NCBI GenBank assembly: GCA_035388825.1
Contig: DAOOQQ010000010.1
Span: forward strand, 1-64,000
From: MWAR01 sp035388825
GTDB lineage: Bacteria; Muiribacteriota; Ozemobacteria; Ozemobacterales; Ozemobacteraceae
DNA: 64,000 bases
Direction of reading: 5' to 3'
In this document: piece after piece, positions 1 to 8,123 of the stretch
Position numbering within the stretch: the stretch's first letter is position 1
How the letters are laid out: each line of letters begins with the position of its first letter
Position numbers and translations under genes: made by a program
The notes under the pieces: model-generated
The model's database searches: none
Told to the model about the DNA's origin: nothing
The model's input: only the letters and a program-made list of their open reading frames with translations

Positions 1-625
1 GACCGGCATCGGCGGCGTGAAGGAAGTCGTCTTCTCGGTGCAGGGCGCCGGGGCGTTCGGCCGGCTCAAGTTCGAGAGCGGCGTTCACCGCGTTCAGCGC
101 GTGCCCGCGACCGAGGCGTCGGGGCGCATCCACACCTCGACCGTCACCGTCGCCGTGCTGCCCGAGGCGGAAGAAGTCGACGTGAAAATCGACGAGCGGG
201 AGCTGCGGATCGACGTGTTCCGTTCCTCCGGACCCGGCGGCCAGAGCGTGAATACGACCGACTCGGCCGTGCGCGTCACGCATATCCCCACCGGCATCGT
301 CATCAGCTGCCAGGACGAGAAGAGCCAGCACAAGAACAAGGCCAAGGCCCTCCGCATCCTGCGTTCGAAGCTGCTCGACAACGCCCGGGCCGAGCAGGAC
401 AAGGCCCGCGCCGAGGACCGGCGATCCCAGGTGGGCACCGGAGACCGCTCGGAGCGGGTCAGAACCTATAACTTCCCCCAGCAGCGGCTCACCGACCACC
501 GGATCGGCCTGACGCTGCACCGGCTCACCGAGATCGTCGAGGGCGACCTCGACGAGGTGGTCGATGCGCTGATCGAGGCCGACAACCTGCGCAAGCTCGA
601 AGCCGAAGGCGCAGCCGCCGTCTGA
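1..625 (+). CDS. prfA: Peptide chain release factor 1, C-terminal part (5' end outside window)
   Basis: Class I release factor that recognises UAA/UAG in the ribosomal A site and triggers peptidyl-tRNA hydrolysis in the cytoplasm. The reading frame is open from the first base, so the N-terminal part lies upstream of the window. The visible part has the signature RLKFESGVHRVQRVPATE, the catalytic loop GGQSVNTTDSAVR, whose GGQ glutamine is the PrmC methylation site, and the family block QHKNKAKAL followed by YNFPQ and TDHRI. RF1 rather than RF2 is favoured by the overall pattern and by the adjacent prmC, which starts 7 bases downstream. The visible portion is about 207 residues of a protein normally near 355. 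Confidence 0.95.
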   Translation, partial: TGIGGVKEVVFSVQGAGAFGRLKFESGVHRVQRVPATEASGRIHTSTVTVAVLPEAEEVDVKIDERELRIDVFRSSGPGGQSVNTTDSAVRVTHIPTGIVISCQDEKSQHKNKAKALRILRSKLLDNARAEQDKARAEDRRSQVGTGDRSERVRTYNFPQQRLTDHRIGLTLHRLTEIVEGDLDEVVDALIEADNLRKLEAEGAAAV

Positions 626-632
626 ACGCCTG

Positions 633-1493
633 ATGCTGACGGTTCGCGATCTGATGCGGGAAATGGTCGCCCGCCTCGAGGAGGCCGGCGTGTCCGAACC
701 CCGGCCCGGCGCTTCGCTGCTGCTTTCTGCGATCCTGCGCGTCGAGCGCGGCTTCCTGCCTCTCGTGTATGCCGACCCGGTGACCGAGGAGCAGACGCGT
801 ATCGCCCGCGACTGGACGGCCCGACGGTGCCGCCACGAGCCGGTGCAGTATGTCCTGGGACTCTGGGAGTTCACCGGGCGGATGCTGCATGTCGGTCCGG
901 GGGCGCTGATTCCGCGGCCCGAGACGGAGGAGTGGCTGGATCGTCTTGCAGATATTATATCAGACAGAATACATGTGGAGTGGCCCTGGACGTTCGCGGA
1001 TATCGGCACGGGAACAGGTGCCATCGGGTTGAGCCTGGCCTCCCGGTTCGCCAACGCGTTCGGCCTGCTCACGGATCTCTCTCCTGATGCGCTCGGGTGG
1101 GCGAAGCGGAATCTCGGGGTGTTTCCCGAAGCCGCCGGCCGTGTGGCCCTCGTGCAGGGGGACCTGACGACGATGCTGCGAGAAGGCGCACTCGACCTGC
1201 TCGTCTCGAATCCCCCCTACATATCCCGGGATGAGATGGCCGGCCTGATGCCGGATGTGAGGGACTGGGAACCCGCTCTTGCCCTCGACGGGGGAATCGG
1301 CGGGCTCGAGCCCTACCGGCTGCTGCTGGCCGATGCCCTTCGCGTGGTGCGGCACGGCGGCCTGGTTGCGGTCGAGCACGGCCACGGGCAGCGCCGGGCT
1401 CTCCTGGATCTTGCCGAACCCGCGCTCGAGCCCATCGAGATCTTCAGCGACGTGGCGGGCCTGGAACGATGCCTCGTCTGGAGACGAAGATGA
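633..1493 (+). CDS. prmC: Peptide chain release factor N5-glutamine methyltransferase
   Basis: SAM-dependent methyltransferase (HemK family) that methylates the GGQ glutamine of release factors. The 286-residue length is normal. An N-terminal helical domain (about 1-75) precedes a Rossmann domain with the SAM-binding DIGTGTGAIGLSLA (about residue 113) and the substrate-glutamine motif NPPYI (about 193). It directly follows prfA, its substrate gene, as in many bacteria, and its stop almost touches the start of the next gene, so the three are probably one operon. Confidence 0.96.
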   Translation: MLTVRDLMREMVARLEEAGVSEPRPGASLLLSAILRVERGFLPLVYADPVTEEQTRIARDWTARRCRHEPVQYVLGLWEFTGRMLHVGPGALIPRPETEEWLDRLADIISDRIHVEWPWTFADIGTGTGAIGLSLASRFANAFGLLTDLSPDALGWAKRNLGVFPEAAGRVALVQGDLTTMLREGALDLLVSNPPYISRDEMAGLMPDVRDWEPALALDGGIGGLEPYRLLLADALRVVRHGGLVAVEHGHGQRRALLDLAEPALEPIEIFSDVAGLERCLVWRRR

Positions 1494-1494
1494 T

Positions 1495-2109
1495 ATGAAG
1501 CAAACGACAAGGACGATTCCCGAACTCCTCGCCGAGCCGGCCCTCTGGGCGGCCTTTGTCGCGGATATGCAGAGCGGCGGCGTGGCGGTGCTGCCAACGG
1601 ACACGCTGTATGGGCTTGCGGCGGATGCCGGGAGCCCGGCCGGGGTGCGGGCGATCTACGACGCGAAGGGGAGGGGGGAGGAAAAGCCCCTGATCCTTTT
1701 CCTGCCCGATGCCGAAGGTCTCTCCAGGCTCGGCATTACCCCGGAACCGCGTGTGCGGCGGCTTCTCGACCGCCACTGGCCAGGGGGATTCACGGCGGTG
1801 TTCGCCCTGTCAGGGCGTCCGCTGCCGGCGTTCGAGTTTCCCAGCCTCGGTGTCCGCGTGCCGAACCATCCGGAGTTGCTCCAATTGCTGCGCAGATACC
1901 CGGGCGGCCTGTTGACGACGAGCGCGAACAAATCCGGGCTGCCGCCGCTTCCGGATGCCGCTTCCATCATCGAGACGTTCGGGCCGGCCGTGGCCTGGGT
2001 GCTGGATGGCGGTCGTCTCGAACCATCGCCGCCATCCACCGTTGCCGACGTGTCCGTCTGGCCCCCCCGCATTCTCCGGCAGGGAAAGATTCTGCTGGAT
2101 CTTTCCTGA
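1495..2109 (+). CDS. tsaC: Sua5/YciO/YrdC family threonylcarbamoyl-AMP synthase
   Basis: Probable L-threonylcarbamoyladenylate synthase, the first step of t6A tRNA modification. The protein has about 204 residues with the YrdC-fold landmarks PTDTLYGLAADA near the N-terminus, the substrate-binding KGRGEEKPLILF, LTTSANKSG and PSTVADVS. The frame extends upstream inside prmC, but the ATG at 1495, one base after the prmC stop, gives a normal N-terminus and tight coupling. It lacks the C-terminal Sua5 domain, so it is the short TsaC/YrdC form. Other YrdC-fold roles cannot be excluded from sequence alone. Confidence 0.88.
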   Translation: MKQTTRTIPELLAEPALWAAFVADMQSGGVAVLPTDTLYGLAADAGSPAGVRAIYDAKGRGEEKPLILFLPDAEGLSRLGITPEPRVRRLLDRHWPGGFTAVFALSGRPLPAFEFPSLGVRVPNHPELLQLLRRYPGGLLTTSANKSGLPPLPDAASIIETFGPAVAWVLDGGRLEPSPPSTVADVSVWPPRILRQGKILLDLS

Positions 2110-2133
2110 TTTTCCACCGCTCCGGTCCGGGTA

Positions 2134-2142
2134 TGGTAGAAT
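2134..2142 (+). promoter_or_regulatory. Extended -10 promoter-like element before the chemoreceptor gene
   Basis: TGGTAGAAT matches an extended -10 box (TGnTATAAT) and lies 18 bases before the ATG at 2161. No convincing -35 box is visible. The implied start site is near 2149-2151, giving a leader of about ten bases without a Shine-Dalgarno sequence. Similar TGnTANAAT boxes occur before the genes at 10939 and 42006. Confidence 0.4.
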
Positions 2143-2160
2143 GAGCGCCGCCGAACAGCC

Positions 2161-3540
2161 ATGAACAAGATTCCGCTTCAGACGAGACTCATCATCCTGC
2201 TCGTGATCGCCCTGCTGATCCCGATCGCGGGGGCGAACATGATCCTCTGGAAAGCGCGCCAGGTGACCGACCAGCGCAGCGTCGTCCTCGCCATCAAAGC
2301 GCTTCCCGGACAGGCCGAATCGAAACTCGATATCATCGAATACGTCGATTCCTCCCAGAACAAGCTGCGACTGCTCGATGAAGGCCTCGAGCGGCTTGCA
2401 TGGTGGTCGCGGGTGTATCTGATCGGATCGATCGTCTTCCTGCCTCTCGCCGTGATGGCTTTCCTGGGCTTCGTTTCCGTCGTCCTCGGGCCCCTGCGGG
2501 ACGTCCTCGACCGACTGTCCCAGTTCCGGAACGACGGCACCCCGGCGAAGGAGGTCGACCTCCTCGCCTGCGCCTCCGAGTTCGATCGGTTCCTGGTGAC
2601 GGCTCGCAACGTCCTCAGCGAGACGCGGTCGATCGCTTCGGAGCTGCGGATCAAGCTCGAACCGCTGACGAACATGGTTGTGTTTTCCGACGAGAACGTG
2701 AGCGCCTTCTTCACGGATGTCCAGGAAATATCGCGTAGTTCTAATTATATAGCAAACACTCTTGAATCTACAACGGCGAGCATCCAGGAAGTCTCGACGT
2801 CCGCGCAGACGATCGCCGATCGTTCCCAGAAAGCGGCCCAGGACAGCGGTGAGGCGTCGAAGGTCGCTTCGTCCGGAGGCTCCGCCGTCACCGAGACGAT
2901 CGGCACGATGGAGGCGGTCAAGGACGAGGTGCTCGCCCTCGAGGATGTCATCGAAAATCTGAACTCGGCCAGCAAGCAGATCGGCGAGATCGTCAACACG
3001 ATCACGAACATCGCCTACCAGACGAACCTGCTCGCCCTGAACGCCGCCATCGAGGCGGCCCGCGCGGGGGAGCACGGCCAGGGCTTCACCGTCGTCGCCG
3101 AGGAGGTTCGCAAGCTGGCCGAAGAGTCGGGCGAGGCGGCCGAGGATATCGGCAAGAAGGTCAAGGGGATGCTCGAGAAGACCGGCATCGCCGTCCAGAC
3201 GATCAACAAGGGCACGACGAAGGTCATCGACGGCGTCAACGTGGCCAACGTGGCCGGCAACAACCTCACCCTGATCGTCTCCTCGGTCACGAACGTCAAC
3301 CGCATGATCCAGGAGATCAGCAACGCCAGCCGGGAGCAGTCGGCCAATATCGACTCCCTGCGCCACAGTATCGAAAGCATCTCGGGCGCGACGAAAATCA
3401 CGTCCGAAGGCACGAAACGCGTCGCGAGCGCCGTCAACGAGCAACTCAATTATATTCGCCAATATGTAGCCACGACGAAGGAGCTGCTGACCCTCGTCCA
3501 GCTCATGGGCGACATGCTCGACAAGTTCAACTTCCGCTGA
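2161..3540 (+). CDS. Methyl-accepting chemotaxis protein
   Basis: Membrane chemoreceptor or MCP-like signal transducer of 459 residues. A transmembrane helix at about 10-28 and a second at about 86-108 flank a short extracytoplasmic segment of about 55 residues, too small for a standard Cache or four-helix sensor domain. After a weakly HAMP-like segment comes a long coiled coil with the conserved signalling hairpin NIAYQTNLLALNAAIEAARA followed by GFTVVAEEVRKLAEES. No CheA, CheW or other chemotaxis genes occur in the window, so its partner array must be encoded elsewhere. Given the pil genes nearby it might control twitching rather than flagella, but this is inference. Confidence 0.93.
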   Translation: MNKIPLQTRLIILLVIALLIPIAGANMILWKARQVTDQRSVVLAIKALPGQAESKLDIIEYVDSSQNKLRLLDEGLERLAWWSRVYLIGSIVFLPLAVMAFLGFVSVVLGPLRDVLDRLSQFRNDGTPAKEVDLLACASEFDRFLVTARNVLSETRSIASELRIKLEPLTNMVVFSDENVSAFFTDVQEISRSSNYIANTLESTTASIQEVSTSAQTIADRSQKAAQDSGEASKVASSGGSAVTETIGTMEAVKDEVLALEDVIENLNSASKQIGEIVNTITNIAYQTNLLALNAAIEAARAGEHGQGFTVVAEEVRKLAEESGEAAEDIGKKVKGMLEKTGIAVQTINKGTTKVIDGVNVANVAGNNLTLIVSSVTNVNRMIQEISNASREQSANIDSLRHSIESISGATKITSEGTKRVASAVNEQLNYIRQYVATTKELLTLVQLMGDMLDKFNFR

Positions 3541-3835
3541 CCCCCGCACCGGAACCGCGCATCCCCCTATCTCGCATAGGCACAATGGGCGCGGGTGTCG
3601 TTCCGTCACCCTCCGCGTCCAGGGCAACCTGAGGAGCTGGATGGGTCGGAAACTCCAGCAAAAGGAGAGTATCTGGATTTCATCTGCGCCATCTGCGTCA
3701 TCTGCGGATCGGTTCTCGTCGCGAAATGCGTGTCGTCCTGCGGTGATTCGTTTCTTCCGGCTCCCGGGAGGTGTTTTTTCGATCGGGGGTCAGGGTTTGG
3801 CTGCAATCTGCCGATGATCTGACTGGAGGCTCATC
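3541..3835 (+). other. Intergenic region before rlmN
   Basis: About 295 bases without a supportable gene. It holds a short dispersed repeat (3675-3726, listed separately). The Shine-Dalgarno GGAGG of rlmN lies just before the ATG at 3836. No tRNA or other structured RNA is recognisable. Confidence 0.6.
3675..3726 (+). repeat. Dispersed intergenic element with three 9-base units, copy 1
   Basis: GGATTT is followed by three tandem 9-mers, CATCTGCGC, CATCTGCGT and CATCTGCGG, and then by ATCGGTTCTCGTCGCGAAA. The same flanks with a single 9-mer occur in the opposite orientation at 9611-9644, so this is a dispersed element with a variable unit number. Confidence 0.6.
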
Positions 3836-4870
3836 ATGTCCCAGCGTCCCTTACTGTCCCTTTCACTCGAAGAATTCTCCGCCGAACTCGAGACCATCGG
3901 TCTGGAGCCGTTCCGCGCCCGTCAGGTGTGGGAATGGATCTTCCAGAAACAGGTGTTCGAGTTCGATGCCATGACCAACCTGTCGAAGGATGCCCGGGCG
4001 AAGCTCACCGAGCGGTTTCCCTCGATCCTGCCCCGCGAGGCCCAGCGGCTCGTCGATCCCGACGGCACCGTCAAGATCGCGGCGGCCCTCGCCGACGGCG
4101 AACGGGTCGAGGCGGTCGCGCTTCCCGGCGACGAGGAAGAAGGACTGACCTTCTGTCTTTCGACCCAGGCCGGCTGCCCGATCGGCTGCGCCTTCTGTCG
4201 GACGGGGGCGGGCGGGTTCCGCCGCCACCTGACGCGGGACGAGATCCTGCTCCAGGTGCTCATGCTGATCCGCGCCATGCGCCGCAAGCCCACGAATATC
4301 GTGTTCATGGGCATGGGCGAACCATTCCTCAACCGCGTCGCCCTGTTCGGGGCGATCGACGTGATGACCAATCCCAAGGGACTCGGTCTCGCCACGCGCC
4401 GGATCACGATCTCGACGGCCGGCGTCGTCGACGGCATCCGGGAACTGGCCGAGCGACCCGGTGAAGTGAACCTCGCCGTATCGCTGCATGTGGCCGACGA
4501 CAAGACGCGCGACCGGCTCGTTCCGATCAACCGCAAGTATCCGCTCGCGAAGTTGCGGGCCGCCGTCGCCGGGTATATCGAGCGCACGGGCCGCCGCGTG
4601 ACCTTCGAGGTCGTGTTGCTGAAGCAGGAGAACGACCAGCTCAACGACGCTCTCAACCTGGCCGCCTTCTGCGAGGGGCTGACCTGCCACGTGAATCTGT
4701 TGCGGTTCAACGCGTTTCCGGGTTCACCCTTCAAGCCCTCCGACGAGGCGACGGAAAAAGAGTTCAGGAAAGTGCTCAAGAAAGCCGGTATCCCGGTGAC
4801 GGTGCGCCGTTCCCGCGGTCAGACGATCCTGGCGGCCTGCGGCCAGCTTTCTGGAAAAACGGGGAAGTAA
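3836..4870 (+). CDS. rlmN: Dual-specificity 23S rRNA A2503 / tRNA A37 C2-methyltransferase
   Basis: Radical-SAM enzyme that methylates C2 of A2503 in 23S rRNA and A37 in some tRNAs. The 344-residue length is typical. The 4Fe-4S-binding CPIGCAFC (about residue 118) lies in TQAGCPIGCAFCRTG, followed by NIVFMGMGEPFLN and the substrate region RITISTAGVVDGI and NLAVSLHVADD. A C-terminal cysteine sits in the RGQTILAACGQL context, where the family has its methyl-carrying cysteine. Start chosen by the GGAGG six bases upstream. It begins a run of tightly spaced genes, the next starting 3 bases after its stop. Confidence 0.96.
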   Translation: MSQRPLLSLSLEEFSAELETIGLEPFRARQVWEWIFQKQVFEFDAMTNLSKDARAKLTERFPSILPREAQRLVDPDGTVKIAAALADGERVEAVALPGDEEEGLTFCLSTQAGCPIGCAFCRTGAGGFRRHLTRDEILLQVLMLIRAMRRKPTNIVFMGMGEPFLNRVALFGAIDVMTNPKGLGLATRRITISTAGVVDGIRELAERPGEVNLAVSLHVADDKTRDRLVPINRKYPLAKLRAAVAGYIERTGRRVTFEVVLLKQENDQLNDALNLAAFCEGLTCHVNLLRFNAFPGSPFKPSDEATEKEFRKVLKKAGIPVTVRRSRGQTILAACGQLSGKTGK

Positions 4871-4873
4871 CCG

Positions 4874-6076
4874 ATGGCGAAGAAAGAATCCTGCCTGCTG
4901 ATCCTGGTCAAGATGGTGCTGTTGATGGCCCTTCTCGTGGCCGGTGTCATCGCGGGCGTTTTCTACGCGAAGGACCGGCTCAACGAGTTCTTCAACCGCG
5001 GCGACAACGTCGAGGTGCCGGATTTCCGCGGCAAGCACCTCCTGACCGTGTTCAAGGAAAAGCCGGCCGAGCTGATCATCGAGAAGCGCGATGAGAAGTT
5101 CGATCCGCGCTATCCCAAGGACTATGTCATCGCGCAGTATCCCGATCCGGGAACGCGCGTGAAGCCGAACAAAAAAGTGTTGCTCACGATCTCGATGGGC
5201 AGCAAGATGGTTGCGGTGCCCGATCTGGTCGACAAGAGCCCGCGTGAGGCCGAACTGGCGCTGCTCAATGCACAGCTCAAGGAAGGAAATCGCTCCTACA
5301 TCGCCACTTCGCGCGTTCGCCGGGATCGCATCGTCGCCCAGTCTCCGCTTCCCTCGAACGAGCGTGAAACGCAGGGCAACGTCGATCTGCTGGTCAGCCT
5401 CGGAACCGGCCAGTCCCGTTCCCCGCTGCCGAGCCTGATCGGAAAGACCCTTCCCGACGCGAAGACCAATCTCCAGGGGTGGGGGCTCCGTGAAGGGAAG
5501 ATCCTGTTCCGGCGCGATCCGAACCGGCCGAAAATGCAGGTCATCGCCACCCGACCTACGCCATACGAGCAGGTTGCCGAAGGGACGCCCGTGGACCTGT
5601 TGGTTTCGAACGGCAGTGACCCCGACACCGGCTCTGCCGAGGAGTTCAAGCGGTTCGAGTTCGTCGATGCGGCGCCCATCCAGAGTGAGTCGGCTGAGCC
5701 GGCGGCAAAAACGGCGGACAAGCCCGCTGCCAAGCCCGCAAAGCCTGCCGACGTGCCGCCGCCCCCGCGCATCCTGCTGGCCGACGAACCGGAGCCGGAA
5801 GTGCCGCCCCAGGTTCTTCCCCCGGTGCCCGAGCCGGCCGCCGAAACACCCGCTCCGGCAGCCGTTCCCAAGGCGACGGTGACTTTCGTGATGCCCGACG
5901 GGTTCATGCCCAAGGAAGTCAAATTCTTCCAGGTGTCTCCGCAGGGCCGCCAGCAGGTGTATGCCGGCACCCACAAGCCGCTCGATCAGATCCGGGTCGA
6001 CGTGCCGCGGATTCCCGACAGCAAGGTGCAGATCTACATCAACGACGTGCCGATCGAAGATCGGCCGGTCCAGTGA
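4874..6076 (+). CDS. Membrane-anchored PASTA-domain protein
   Basis: A 400-residue protein with one N-terminal transmembrane helix (about 8-30) and no recognisable enzyme domain. Three PASTA-like units follow. The first opens VEVPDFRGKHLLTV (about 42) and ends LLTISMG, the second opens VAVPDLVDKSPREAELAL (about 115) and ends DLLVSLGTG, and the third opens SPLPSLIGKTLPDAKTNL (about 182) and ends VDLLVSNGS. A Pro/Ala-rich linker (about 255-330) leads to a C-terminal beta-rich segment. PASTA domains usually bind cell-wall muropeptides as the external part of PrkC/PknB kinases. Here they stand alone, followed after 49 bases by a separate kinase-like gene, suggesting the two form a split receptor across the inner membrane. 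Confidence 0.88.
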   Translation: MAKKESCLLILVKMVLLMALLVAGVIAGVFYAKDRLNEFFNRGDNVEVPDFRGKHLLTVFKEKPAELIIEKRDEKFDPRYPKDYVIAQYPDPGTRVKPNKKVLLTISMGSKMVAVPDLVDKSPREAELALLNAQLKEGNRSYIATSRVRRDRIVAQSPLPSNERETQGNVDLLVSLGTGQSRSPLPSLIGKTLPDAKTNLQGWGLREGKILFRRDPNRPKMQVIATRPTPYEQVAEGTPVDLLVSNGSDPDTGSAEEFKRFEFVDAAPIQSESAEPAAKTADKPAAKPAKPADVPPPPRILLADEPEPEVPPQVLPPVPEPAAETPAPAAVPKATVTFVMPDGFMPKEVKFFQVSPQGRQQVYAGTHKPLDQIRVDVPRIPDSKVQIYINDVPIEDRPVQ

Positions 6077-6125
6077 CGAAGCGCCCGCGGCCAACCGCGA
6101 GAGACGTGGGGAGGCAGATGCCATC

Positions 6126-7436
6126 ATGATTGGAACGATCATCAACGACAAATTCGAGATCAAGCAGACGCTCGCCGAGAGCCACATGTACGATGTCTAC
6201 CAGGCGGTCGAGCGCGAGACCGGCATGCCGGTCGCCGTCAAGCTGCTTCATGCCGAAATGGCCGAGAGCCAGGAGCGGGTGAAGGCGTTCAGCGAGGAAG
6301 TGCGCATGATCGCCGGCCTGAACCACCCCTCCCTCGCCCAGGTGCTCGATTTCGACGTCCACGACGGCCGCCCCTACTGCGTCACCGAGTTCATCGAAGG
6401 GAAGGATCTGCGCGACGGGATTCGCGGGGACCGGCCGATCTCCTTCTTCGACGCCTGCCGTGCGATCCAGCAGCTTGCCGTGCTGCTCCAGCACGCGTGC
6501 GATCAGAAACTGGCCGTGCGGACGATCAAGTTGTCGAACATCCTGCGCACGAACACCGGCCTGGTCAAAGTGCTCTCTTTCTCGCTGCCCCGGCTGCGGC
6601 TGGTTGGCGGTGCCGGCGACGAGACTGGCGGTATCCAGTCCGATCTCTTCTTCCTCGGAACCACGCTGTTCGAGCTTCTTGCCGGGGAATCTCCGATGCG
6701 AAAGCGCGGCGGCATCAACGAAATATGGGATGACAAGCTACGGCAGGCACTCCGGATCCGGCACTCTCAGTTGACCCCCGAACAGATCGACATGGTCGTC
6801 GCGTTCGTCGAGCGCACGCTGACCCGCGAAGTGAAGAACCGGTTTTCGGATCACGCGGCTTTCCTGATCGGCCTGTCAGATCTGATGCACGTTTCGGGCG
6901 ATGCCGAGCGCAACGAGCGCGATCTGAAGCGCCGACGCCTTTCCAACGCCTCGGACGTCGTCGATGCCTTCAACGGCCGGATGGCCCAGACAACGGCCGC
7001 CGCCGTCGGGGCGGTTCCAGCCCCCGCGCTCCAGGCGGCGAACGAGGGTGGATCGATGGCCGCCGCGGCCCGCCGCACGGGCGGGGCAAAGGTGGTTCCT
7101 CTCACCAGATCCGCGACAGCCACCGCTTCGACGGCCGGGACCGGCGTCGGCTTCGTCGGCTCCGCCGCGCTGGCCGTCGCTGCCGAGACCGAGCCCTCTC
7201 CCGCTTCGACTCTCTGTCCGGCCGAGGAGATGCAGCTTCGCGGAGATCGCGAGGGGGCGGCGAAACCCGTTCTGCGGCTCTTGAACTCGGCCAAAGATCG
7301 GGCCGAAGCGGCTTCTCCGACGGGAAAAATATGGCAGAATATTGAAGAGCAGCCGTGGGTCCGTCATCCCTACGCCACGATCGGCATCGGCGGCTTCCTG
7401 CTCGTCGTGTTCGTGCTGCTCCTGATCTTCTGGTGA
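6126..7436 (+). CDS. Tail-anchored protein-kinase homologue, probable pseudokinase
   Basis: Hanks-type Ser/Thr kinase fold (about residues 10-270) of a 436-residue protein ending in a hydrophobic helix (about 415-436), so it should be tail-anchored with the kinase domain in the cytoplasm. The ATP lysine is present in PVAVKLL (K39), as is a helix-C glutamate near 57. The Gly-rich loop is replaced by LAESHMYDVYQA, HRD by VRT (131-133) in AVRTIKLSNIL, and DFG by SFS (151-153). The catalytic and Mg-binding aspartates are therefore missing. The C-lobe block SDLFFLGTTLFELLAG is kept. ATG 6126 is chosen over an upstream extension overlapping the PASTA gene. A role as scaffold or allosteric sensor with the PASTA protein is inferred. 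Confidence 0.85.
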   Translation: MIGTIINDKFEIKQTLAESHMYDVYQAVERETGMPVAVKLLHAEMAESQERVKAFSEEVRMIAGLNHPSLAQVLDFDVHDGRPYCVTEFIEGKDLRDGIRGDRPISFFDACRAIQQLAVLLQHACDQKLAVRTIKLSNILRTNTGLVKVLSFSLPRLRLVGGAGDETGGIQSDLFFLGTTLFELLAGESPMRKRGGINEIWDDKLRQALRIRHSQLTPEQIDMVVAFVERTLTREVKNRFSDHAAFLIGLSDLMHVSGDAERNERDLKRRRLSNASDVVDAFNGRMAQTTAAAVGAVPAPALQAANEGGSMAAAARRTGGAKVVPLTRSATATASTAGTGVGFVGSAALAVAAETEPSPASTLCPAEEMQLRGDREGAAKPVLRLLNSAKDRAEAASPTGKIWQNIEEQPWVRHPYATIGIGGFLLVVFVLLLIFW

Positions 7437-7443
7437 GCCGTCG

Positions 7444-8106
7444 ATGAAACGACCGATCCTGATCGCCCCCTCGGTTCTTTCCGCGGATTTCGCCCGGCTT
7501 CACGAAGGTCTCGCCGCAATCGAGACGTCGGGAGCCCACTGGGTGCATCTCGACGTGATGGACGGCCACTTCGTGCCGAATCTCACCTTCGGCCCGCCCG
7601 TCATCGCCGCTCTGCGGCCGCATTCCCGGCTGCCGTTCGACGTGCATCTGATGATCGAAACCCCGCAGGAGTGGCTGTCGGCGTATCGGGATGCCGGTGC
7701 CGATCGTATCACGTTCCATCTCGAGGCGTGTCGCCATTCCCAGCGGTACCTGACGCGTGTCCGTGAACTCGGAGCGGCTTCGGGCATCAGCCTCAATCCG
7801 CAGACGTCGCTCGATGGCCTGGAATACCTGCTCGATGTGTGCGACCAGGTGCTGATCATGACCGTGAATCCGGGATTCGGCGGACAGGCGATGATCGAGC
7901 CGGTGCTCGGGAAGATTGCCCGGCTCCGCGAGATGATCGACCGTCTGGGCACGAAGACCCTGATCGAAGTTGACGGCGGCATCGACCGGAAATCCGCGCG
8001 AAAGATTATCGATGCCGGTGCCGATGTATTGGTTATGGGTTCTGCGTTTTTCCGAGATCAGGATAAATCCGGACTTGTGAGGGACGTCACGGCGCTCGCC
8101 ACCTGA
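7444..8106 (+). CDS. rpe: Ribulose-phosphate 3-epimerase
   Basis: TIM-barrel, metal-dependent enzyme interconverting ribulose 5-phosphate and xylulose 5-phosphate in the pentose phosphate pathway. At 220 residues it has full family length. The motifs APSVLSADFARL, HLDVMDGHFVPNLTFGP, DVHLMIETP, LIMTVNPGFGGQ and EVDGGIDRKSA are all present. It starts 7 bases after the kinase-like gene, so it is probably co-transcribed. Confidence 0.97.
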   Translation: MKRPILIAPSVLSADFARLHEGLAAIETSGAHWVHLDVMDGHFVPNLTFGPPVIAALRPHSRLPFDVHLMIETPQEWLSAYRDAGADRITFHLEACRHSQRYLTRVRELGAASGISLNPQTSLDGLEYLLDVCDQVLIMTVNPGFGGQAMIEPVLGKIARLREMIDRLGTKTLIEVDGGIDRKSARKIIDAGADVLVMGSAFFRDQDKSGLVRDVTALAT

Positions 8107-8123
8107 ACGCCCCCGGAGGTGTG

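Noticed and set aside
1279..1494. Upstream extension of the tsaC frame into prmC
   Set aside because: The extension overlaps prmC by over 200 bases, and the ATG at 1495 gives the normal N-terminus.
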